Shown in pieces: positions 58,224 through 64,000 of a DNA stretch of 64,000 nt. The stretch is taken from positions 1 to 64,000 of the forward strand of contig NZ_LIXJ01000013.1 in the NCBI RefSeq assembly GCF_001905795.1, given 5' to 3'. The notes under the pieces were generated by a model. The model saw nothing but the letters and a program-made list of their open reading frames with translations, was not told where the DNA came from and made no database searches. Each line of letters opens with the position of its first letter. Positions within the stretch are counted from its first letter, which is position 1. The DNA is from Streptomyces sp. CB01580. Its GTDB lineage: Bacteria > Actinomycetota > Actinomycetes > Streptomycetales > Streptomycetaceae. Made by a program: the position numbers and the translations under genes.

Positions 58224-59246
58224 ATGCTTATCGCTCAGCGTCCGTCGCTGACCGAAGAGGTCGTTGACGAGTTCCGCTCCCGGTTCGTGATCGAGCCGCT
58301 GGAGCCGGGCTTCGGCTACACCCTCGGCAACTCCCTCCGCCGCACGCTCCTCTCCTCGATCCCTGGTGCCGCCGTCACCAGCATCCGGATCGACGGTGTC
58401 CTGCACGAGTTCACCACCGTGCCGGGCGTCAAGGAGGACGTGACCGACCTCATCCTCAACATCAAGCAGCTGGTCGTCTCCTCGGAGCACGACGAGCCGG
58501 TCGTGATGTACCTGCGCAAGCAGGGCCCCGGCCTGGTCACCGCCGCGGACATCGCCCCGCCGGCCGGTGTCGAGGTGCACAACCCGGACCTGGTCCTGGC
58601 CACGCTGAACGGCAAGGGCAAGCTGGAGATGGAGCTGACCGTCGAGCGCGGTCGCGGCTACGTCTCCGCCGTCCAGAACAAGCAGGTGGGCCAGGAGATC
58701 GGCCGTATCCCGGTCGACTCCATCTACTCGCCGGTGCTCAAGGTCACCTACAAGGTCGAGGCGACCCGTGTCGAGCAGCGCACCGACTTCGACAAGCTGA
58801 TCGTCGACGTCGAGACCAAGCAGGCCATGCGGCCGCGTGACGCCATGGCGTCGGCGGGCAAGACCCTGGTCGAGCTGTTCGGTCTGGCGCGCGAGCTCAA
58901 CATCGACGCCGAGGGCATCGACATGGGTCCGTCCCCGACGGACGCCGCGCTCGCCGCCGATCTTGCGCTGCCGATCGAGGAGCTGGAGCTCACGGTCCGC
59001 TCGTACAACTGCCTCAAGCGCGAGGGCATCCACTCGGTGGGCGAGCTGGTGGCCCGTTCCGAGGCCGACCTGCTCGACATCCGCAACTTCGGTGCGAAGT
59101 CGATCGACGAGGTCAAGGCGAAGCTGGCCGGCATGGGCCTGGCGCTCAAGGACAGCCCGCCCGGATTCGACCCGACCGCCGCCGCCGACGCCTTCGGCGC
59201 CGACGACGACGCGGACGCTGGTTTCGCGGAGACCGAGCAGTACTGA
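58224..59246 (+). CDS. rpoA: DNA-directed RNA polymerase subunit alpha
   Basis: 340 residues. The N-terminal dimerisation domain has RFVIEPLEPGFGYTLGNSLR and RRTLLSSIPGAAVTSIRI; the C-terminal domain (LTVRSYNCLKREGIHSVGEL, then RNFGAKSIDEV) binds UP elements and activators. The tail ends in an acidic linker. It assembles the beta/beta' core. AAGGAACGCAACA precedes ATG. A perfect hairpin follows. Confidence 0.98.
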   Translation: MLIAQRPSLTEEVVDEFRSRFVIEPLEPGFGYTLGNSLRRTLLSSIPGAAVTSIRIDGVLHEFTTVPGVKEDVTDLILNIKQLVVSSEHDEPVVMYLRKQGPGLVTAADIAPPAGVEVHNPDLVLATLNGKGKLEMELTVERGRGYVSAVQNKQVGQEIGRIPVDSIYSPVLKVTYKVEATRVEQRTDFDKLIVDVETKQAMRPRDAMASAGKTLVELFGLARELNIDAEGIDMGPSPTDAALAADLALPIEELELTVRSYNCLKREGIHSVGELVARSEADLLDIRNFGAKSIDEVKAKLAGMGLALKDSPPGFDPTAAADAFGADDDADAGFAETEQY

Positions 59247-59257
59247 ACCGCCTCCGG

Positions 59258-59288
59258 CCGGGGCGCCCGGGATTCCCGGGCGCCCCGG
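59258..59288 (+). terminator. hairpin between rpoA and rplQ
   Basis: Perfect 14-bp arms CCGGGGCGCCCGGG / CCCGGGCGCCCCGG with a 3-nt loop. It lies 11 nt after the rpoA stop and is likely an attenuator, since rplQ lies 125 nt further. Confidence 0.7.
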
Positions 59289-59413
59289 ACCGGGGTTCGG
59301 GCCCTGTCCTCCCTGCGGGACGGGCCCGGCCTGGAACTCCCGCGTGGCGTCCGCCGCGCGGGAACTGACACCGGTACCTGACACGGCCGGTGCAGCACAC
59401 AAGGAGAAGAACC

Positions 59414-59914
59414 ATGCCGAAGCCCGCCAAGGGTGCCCGTCTGGGCGGCAGCGCCGCGCACGAGAAGCTGCTTCTGAACAACCTCGCGAAGTCGCTGTTC
59501 GAGCACGGCCGCATCACCACGACCGAGGCCAAGGCCCGCCGCCTGCGTCCGGTCGCCGAGCGCTTCATCACCAAGGCGAAGAAGGGCGACATCCACAACC
59601 GTCGCCTGGTGCTGCAGTCGATCACGGACAAGGGCGTCGTCCACACGCTCTTCACCGAGATCGCCCCGCGGTACGAGAACCGCCCCGGTGGTTACACCCG
59701 CATCACCAAGATCGGCAACCGTCGTGGCGACAACGCCCCGATGGCCGTGATCGAGCTGGTCGAGGCGCTGACCGTGGCCCAGCAGGCCACCGGTGAGGCC
59801 GAGGCCGCCACGAAGCGCGCGGTCAAGGAGGACGCCCTGAAGAAGGACGCCGCCGAGGCCGTCGAGGACGCCAAGCCGGCCGAGGCCGCCGAGGCGGAGT
59901 CCAAGGACGCCTGA
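59414..59914 (+). CDS. rplQ: 50S ribosomal protein L17
   Basis: 166 residues from ATG 59414, preceded by AAGGAGAAG. It starts MPKPAKGARLGGSAAHEKLL and has LFEHGRITTTEAKARRLRPV and RITKIGNRRGDNAPMAVIEL; the last 45 residues are an Ala/Lys/Asp/Glu-rich tail typical of actinobacteria. L17 is at the exit side of the tunnel. The 3' end is partly duplicated 34 bp downstream. Confidence 0.96.
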   Translation: MPKPAKGARLGGSAAHEKLLLNNLAKSLFEHGRITTTEAKARRLRPVAERFITKAKKGDIHNRRLVLQSITDKGVVHTLFTEIAPRYENRPGGYTRITKIGNRRGDNAPMAVIELVEALTVAQQATGEAEAATKRAVKEDALKKDAAEAVEDAKPAEAAEAESKDA

Positions 59915-59949
59915 GTCCTGGGGACTACCCGAGTCCGAGGACGCCTGAG
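59897..59949 (+). repeat. duplication of the rplQ 3' end
   Basis: GAGTCCAAGGACGCCTGAG (59897-59915, with the stop codon) recurs as GAGTCCGAGGACGCCTGAG at 59931-59949, 18 of 19 identical. Confidence 0.7.
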
Positions 59950-59967
59950 CGTTCCGAGACCGCTGGA

Positions 59968-60003
59968 CGGGCCCGCATCACCCTTCGGGGCGGTGCGGGC
60001 CCG
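59968..60003 (+). terminator. terminator after rplQ
   Basis: Ten-bp arms CGGGCCCGCA / TGCGGGCCCG with an inner CACCC/GGGCGGT pairing. It ends the ribosomal transcript before truA. Confidence 0.75.
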
Positions 60004-60039
60004 TTCCGTAGGCACGGGCAGAAAGAGATCTGTGGGTGA

Positions 60040-60936
60040 GTGACGGTGGCTGACGAGGTGGAGCCCGGGTCCGTACGGCTGCGGCTGGACCTGGCGTACG
60101 ACGGCAAGGACTTCTCCGGCTGGGCGAAACAGACCGGGCGGCGGACCGTGCAGGGCGAGATCGAGGACGCGCTGCGGACCGTGACCCGTTCGGCGCGGAC
60201 GTACGACCTGACCGTGGCCGGACGCACGGACGCGGGGGTGCACGCGCGGGGGCAGGTCGCCCATGTGGACCTGCCGGACGAGGTGTGGGCCGAGCACGGC
60301 GACAAGCTGCTGCGGCGGATGGCCGGACGGATGGCGTCCGATGTGCGGATCTGGCGGATCGCCGAGGCCCCGACCGGGTTCAACGCCCGCTTCTCGGCGC
60401 TGTGGCGTCGTTACGCGTACCGGGTCTGCGACCGTCCCGGCGGCGTTGATCCGCTGTTGCGCGGTCATGTCCTGTGGCACGACCGGCCGTTGGACGTCGA
60501 CGCCATGAACGAGGCGGCGGCGCGGATGACCGGCGAGCACGACTTCGCGGCGTACTGCAAGAAGCGCGACGGTGCCACGACCATCCGCACGCTCCAGAAG
60601 CTGAGGTGGGTGCGCGACGAGACGTCGGGCATCCTGACGGCGACCGTGCAGGCCGACGCGTTCTGCCACAACATGGTGCGGGCGCTGATCGGCGCGGCGC
60701 TGTTCGTCGGGGACGGGCGCCGCGAGCCCGAGTGGCCCGCCCGGGTGCTGGCGGCGCGGGTACGGAACCCGGGGGTGCACGTGGTGCGCCCGCACGGCCT
60801 GACGCTGGAGGAAGTCGCCTACCCGGCGGACGAGTTGCTGGCCGCCCGGGCCGAGCAGGCGCGCAATGTTCGCACGCTGCCCGGGGCGGATGGCACCGGT
60901 GCCGGTGGCGACCGGGACGACGCGGGCTGCTGCTGA
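60040..60936 (+). CDS. truA: tRNA pseudouridine(38-40) synthase
   Basis: 298 residues. It starts TVADEVEPGSVRLRLDLAYD; the catalytic Asp is in VAGRTDAGVHARGQVAHVD (residues about 64-82), with FNARFSALWRRYAYRV and DAFCHNMVRALIGAAL. TruA isomerises U38-U40 of tRNA anticodon stems. The start is GTG at 60040 or 60046. It sits 125 nt after rplQ, as in many bacteria. Confidence 0.93.
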   Translation: MTVADEVEPGSVRLRLDLAYDGKDFSGWAKQTGRRTVQGEIEDALRTVTRSARTYDLTVAGRTDAGVHARGQVAHVDLPDEVWAEHGDKLLRRMAGRMASDVRIWRIAEAPTGFNARFSALWRRYAYRVCDRPGGVDPLLRGHVLWHDRPLDVDAMNEAAARMTGEHDFAAYCKKRDGATTIRTLQKLRWVRDETSGILTATVQADAFCHNMVRALIGAALFVGDGRREPEWPARVLAARVRNPGVHVVRPHGLTLEEVAYPADELLAARAEQARNVRTLPGADGTGAGGDRDDAGCC

Positions 60937-61016
60937 GCGTCCGCCGGACGCGGGGCCCGGAGCTCGGGGCGGCAGGACTACGGGGCGGATCGGGGTCCGC
61001 GGCCCCGGACGGCCCG

Positions 61017-61871
61017 TCAGCCGGTCCGGGCGGTGGCGGCCGCGGATGCCTGGAGCTCGCCGCGGTGGTGGATCTGACGGAACGTGAAGTTCGTCAGGTC
61101 GTTGCCGGTGGTGTAGACGTTCTTGTCGTCCGTGGTGACGTTCTTGCCGTCGGTGAAGCCGCTGATGGAGAAGTAGGCGTAGCGGCCGTAGGAGTTGGCG
61201 GTACGGCGGCAGACCGTGCCGGCGGGGCAGAAGGCCGGTACGTCGGCGCCGCCGAGCGCGACGATGCCGCCGGTGGACTGCTGGGCCGCCCGCCGGGCAC
61301 GGGCCTCGGTGGGGAAGACGGCGATGCCGACGGTGACGGCGACGCCGTCCTTGGCGTAGGTGGCCCGGACGACCTGCTCGCAGCCGTTGGCGGTGAGGAC
61401 CTGGCCCAGTCCGCTCTTGGTGGGGGCGGCGCAGTTCTCCGTGCGATGGGTCGCGCCCTTGACGTAGACGCGGTCGCCCATCGTCAGCTTCTTGCCGGGG
61501 AAGAACGCGTCGACGGTGATCGGCGCCTTGTCCTTCCCGGCGTCGGAAATGTAGTCCTTCGGGTCCGGCGGGGGCGGTGGGGCCACCGAGGAGAAGGACG
61601 GCTCCGGGCCGGCGGTCTCGTCGGGCAGGTCGGCCGGTTCGGGGAGATGATCGGCGTTCTTGCCGGTGCTCGTGCCGTTGTCGCCCTTGCCCGTCGTGAC
61701 GACCGCCGTGGCCACGATGGCGCCCACCGCGGCGGTGGCGAGCACCCCGCCGCCGATCAGCAGCCACTTCTTGCGGCGACCCCGCGCCGCGGACGCGTCG
61801 GCGAGCGCTGCCCAGTCCGGAGTCGGTGCGCCTCCGGGCCCCCACGAGGGCCCCCCTTGCCCAAAGCTCAT
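61017..61871 (-). CDS. single-pass membrane protein with proline-rich linker, function unknown
   Basis: 284 residues from ATG 61871 (MSFGQGGPSWGPGGAPTPDW). The N-terminal 33 residues are cytosolic and rich in Gly/Pro; RGRRKKWLLIGGGVLATAAV begins one transmembrane helix (about residues 38-58). The outer part has an extended Ser/Pro linker, then a domain with paired cysteines (RTENCAAP ... ANGCEQVV ... AFCPAGTVCRR). The helix-plus-extracellular layout resembles a sensor or substrate-binding protein. It lies divergent to the ABC-F gene, with only 81 bp between them. No family recognised. Confidence 0.75.
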   Translation of the reverse strand: MSFGQGGPSWGPGGAPTPDWAALADASAARGRRKKWLLIGGGVLATAAVGAIVATAVVTTGKGDNGTSTGKNADHLPEPADLPDETAGPEPSFSSVAPPPPPDPKDYISDAGKDKAPITVDAFFPGKKLTMGDRVYVKGATHRTENCAAPTKSGLGQVLTANGCEQVVRATYAKDGVAVTVGIAVFPTEARARRAAQQSTGGIVALGGADVPAFCPAGTVCRRTANSYGRYAYFSISGFTDGKNVTTDDKNVYTTGNDLTNFTFRQIHHRGELQASAAATARTG

Positions 61872-61952
61872 GCGGCGCATCCTAATGCGGTGCGTCCTGG
61901 TGCGGTGGGGCGGAACATAATCCGTTTGGGCCGGTATCGCGCGACCGTGACA

Positions 61953-63581
61953 ATGCTGCGTATGGGACATCTCGAAGCGGGCCACCTGGAGTACTACCTA
62001 CCGGACGGGCGGGTGCTGCTCGGTGATGCCTCGTTCCGGGTGGCGGACGGCGCCGTGGTCGCCCTGGTCGGGGCCAACGGCGCAGGGAAGACCACGCTGC
62101 TGAAGCTGCTCTCCGGGGAGCTCCAGCCGCACGGCGGCTCGGTCTCGGTGAGCGGCGGCCTCGGGGTGATGCCGCAGTTCGTGGGGTCGGTCCGGGACGA
62201 GCGCACGGTCCGGGACCTGCTGGTCTCCGTGGCCCAGCCGCGTGTCCGGGAGGCCGCGCTGGCCGTGGACCGGGCCGAGGAGCTGATCCTCACGGTCGAT
62301 GACGAGGCCGCGCAGATGGCGTACGCGCAGGCCCTGAGCGACTGGGCGGAGGCGCGCGGCTACGAGGCCGAGACGGTGTGGGACATGTGCACCACGGCCG
62401 CGCTCGGCGTCCCGTACGAGAAGGCGCAGTGGCGCGAGGTGCGCACGCTGTCCGGCGGGGAGCAGAAGCGGCTGGTGCTGGAGGCGCTGCTGCGCGGGCC
62501 GGACGAGGTGCTGCTGCTCGACGAGCCGGACAACTACCTCGACGTCCCCGGCAAGCGCTGGCTGGAGGAGAGGCTGAAGGAGACCCGCAAGACGGTCCTC
62601 TTCGTCTCCCACGACCGCGAACTGCTCGCCCGCGCCGCCGAGAAGATCATCAGCGTGGAGCCGAGCCCGGCGGGCAGCGACGTATGGATGCACGGTGGCG
62701 GCTTCGACACGTACCACCAGGCCCGCAGGGACCGGTTCGCCCGGTTCGAGGAGCTGATGCGGCGCTGGAAGGAGGAGCACGCCCGGCTGAAGGCGCTGCT
62801 CCTGCGGCTGCGTCAGCAGGCTTCGAACAGCGACGACATGGCGTCCCGCTACCGGGCCATGCAGACCCGGTTCAAGAAGTTCGAGGAGGCGGGTCCGCCG
62901 CCGGAGCCGCCGCGCGAGCAGGACATCAGGATGCGGCTGCGCGGCGGGCGGACCGGCGTGCGGGCGGTGACCTGCGAGGGGCTGGAACTGACCGGGCTGA
63001 TGAAGCCGCTCGACCTGGAGGTCTTCTACGGGGAACGGGTCGCCGTCCTCGGCTCGAACGGCTCGGGGAAGTCGCACTTCCTGCGGCTGCTCGCGGGCGA
63101 GCCGGTGGCGCACACGGGGACGTGGAAGCTGGGGGCCAGGGTGGTGCCGGGGCACTTCGCGCAGACGCACGCCCACCCGGAGCTGCTGGGGCACACCCTC
63201 GTCGAGATCCTGTGGAAGGAGCACGCCAAGGACCGGGGCGGAGCGATGTCGGTGCTGCGCCGCTACGAGCTGGAACGGCAGGGCGACCAGCCGTTCGAGA
63301 AGCTGTCCGGCGGGCAGCAGGCCCGGTTCCAGATCCTGTTGCTGGAGCTGGCCGGGACGACCGCGCTGCTGCTGGACGAGCCGACGGACAACCTGGACCT
63401 GGAGTCGGCCGAGGCCCTGCAGGACGGTCTGGAGGCGTACGAGGGGACGGTGCTGGCCGTCACGCACGACCGGTGGTTCGCGAAGTCCTTCGACCGGTAT
63501 CTGGTGTTCGGCTCGGACGGTGTCGTACGGGAGTCGAAGGAGCCGGTCTGGGACGAGCGGAGGGTCGAGCGGGCGCGGTGA
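61953..63581 (+). CDS. ABC-F family ATP-binding protein
   Basis: 542 residues from ATG 61953 (ATG 61962 is the alternative, 539 residues). Two nucleotide-binding domains without membrane helices: first Walker A GANGAGKTT, signature LSGGEQKRLVLEALL and LLLDEPDNYLDV; second Walker A GSNGSGKSH, signature LSGGQQARFQILLLE and LLLDEPTDNLDLES. ABC-F proteins act on the ribosome, some protecting it from antibiotics; the linker length here does not settle which subtype. It is divergent from the membrane protein gene. A strong terminator follows. Confidence 0.92.
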   Translation: MLRMGHLEAGHLEYYLPDGRVLLGDASFRVADGAVVALVGANGAGKTTLLKLLSGELQPHGGSVSVSGGLGVMPQFVGSVRDERTVRDLLVSVAQPRVREAALAVDRAEELILTVDDEAAQMAYAQALSDWAEARGYEAETVWDMCTTAALGVPYEKAQWREVRTLSGGEQKRLVLEALLRGPDEVLLLDEPDNYLDVPGKRWLEERLKETRKTVLFVSHDRELLARAAEKIISVEPSPAGSDVWMHGGGFDTYHQARRDRFARFEELMRRWKEEHARLKALLLRLRQQASNSDDMASRYRAMQTRFKKFEEAGPPPEPPREQDIRMRLRGGRTGVRAVTCEGLELTGLMKPLDLEVFYGERVAVLGSNGSGKSHFLRLLAGEPVAHTGTWKLGARVVPGHFAQTHAHPELLGHTLVEILWKEHAKDRGGAMSVLRRYELERQGDQPFEKLSGGQQARFQILLLELAGTTALLLDEPTDNLDLESAEALQDGLEAYEGTVLAVTHDRWFAKSFDRYLVFGSDGVVRESKEPVWDERRVERAR

Positions 63582-63688
63582 GCCGGGGCCGCCCTGCGAC
63601 GGGCGGTCCGGTTGCGCCCGCGCGGTCGGTGGTCGGGTTCCGTCCCGGCATCCGCGCATCCGTGCGGTGAGCGGTGTGTGGCAGGGGT

Positions 63689-63725
63689 GTCGCCGCCTCC
63701 CGTACGGGTGCCGGGAGGCGGCGAC
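63689..63725 (+). terminator. terminator after the ABC-F gene
   Basis: Perfect 13-bp arms GTCGCCGCCTCCC / GGGAGGCGGCGAC with an 11-nt loop, 108 nt after the stop codon. It also faces the decayed minus-strand gene. Confidence 0.8.
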
Positions 63726-63742
63726 GGTGTGGGGGAGCGGCG

Positions 63743-64000
63743 TCGGCCCGCCCGGACGTCCTCCACGTAGCGGTTCTCGTCCATGAGCGCGGCCGGCCGG
63801 TCCTCGGCGCTCCGCGCGTCGTCCTTCGCGTGGTCGCGGTAGATCCGCCGGAACGCCTCGCGGGGGCCATCGCGCGGCCGTCGCCGCAGACGCGGACGTG
63901 GGCACCGGCCCCGCCGCTGCCGACGGCGGCCTGAGGTCCGCCGGGTCCCGCCGGTGCGCCCGGCAGGCCCTGCGGGCCTCCCGGCGGGCGAGGGCCGGGA
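63743..64000 (-). pseudogene. 3' end of a P450/NADPH-P450 reductase-type gene, decayed (truncated by window edge)
   Basis: Minus-strand translation gives HVRVCGDGRAMAP, then, in another frame, EAFRRIYRDHA and LMDENRYVEDVRAG. This matches the C-terminus of CYP102-type fusion reductases (CGDG..MAPAV...RY..DVWAG). About 7 nt are missing between the two parts, breaking the frame. The Trp of DVWAG is Arg, and the expected stop codon (TGA) at 63743-63745 reads CGA. The gene continues past the window end. It looks like a pseudogene. Confidence 0.62.

Overview
This is a very GC-rich actinobacterial chromosome segment, almost certainly from Streptomyces. The evidence is strong G/C bias at third codon positions, frequent GTG/TTG starts, a 1161-residue RpoB with a TTG start, and the order rpmG-MaoC-MaoC ... 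tRNA-Trp-secE-nusG-rplK-rplA ... rplJ-rplL-rpoB-rpoC ... rpsL-rpsG-fusA-tuf ... S10-spc-alpha operons ... truA. It is the central information-processing core of the chromosome, with small accessory blocks between the conserved operons.

Layout. 0.2-4.3 kb: yajQ, tRNA-Tyr, a DUF523 gene, and an SDR/amidohydrolase pair. 4.3-5.7 kb: tRNA-Thr, tRNA-Met, rpmG and two MaoC dehydratase genes. 5.9-8.2 kb: a TetR regulator and an MFS exporter that share an operator. 8.3-12.7 kb: murB, an SDR, adenosine deaminase and an aminotransferase. 13-16 kb: tRNA-Trp, secE, nusG, rplK, rplA. 16-18.1 kb: a lipoprotein gene, then an L10-type leader with rplJ-rplL. 18.5-26.3 kb: rpoB-rpoC. 26.3-27.3 kb: gene remnants and a small nucleotidyltransferase-like gene. 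27.3-31.9 kb: str operon. 32-43 kb: an accessory block between tuf and rpsJ. It holds a frameshifted sensor kinase, an orphan Rhs C-terminal gene with a tiny candidate immunity gene, a response regulator, a secreted PIG-L deacetylase/propeller protein and a two-gene RNA-repair cassette. 43.1-60 kb: S10, spc and alpha operons (rpsJ to rplQ, with secY, adk, map, infA, rpmJ, rpoA), then truA. 61-64 kb: a membrane-anchored protein, an ABC-F ATPase and the decayed 3' end of a P450-reductase gene.

Most of the window makes ribosomes, RNA polymerase, elongation factors and the Sec channel. Regulatory structure is visible as -10/-35 promoters, long leaders, intercistronic hairpins and terminators. Two observations stand out. 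The first is the RNA-repair pair at 38.7-42.9 kb: an RNA ligase-kinase fusion next to a DUF504/MJ1316 + EEP phosphoesterase + eukaryote-type poly(A)-polymerase fusion. The second is a hairpin motif shared by the 5' leaders of the rpsL and rpsJ operons. Two 165/166-bp palindromic MITE-like elements and the truncated Rhs/kinase junction record genome rearrangement.

Everything here was read by eye from the sequence; no database search was run. Family names rest on recognised motifs and synteny.
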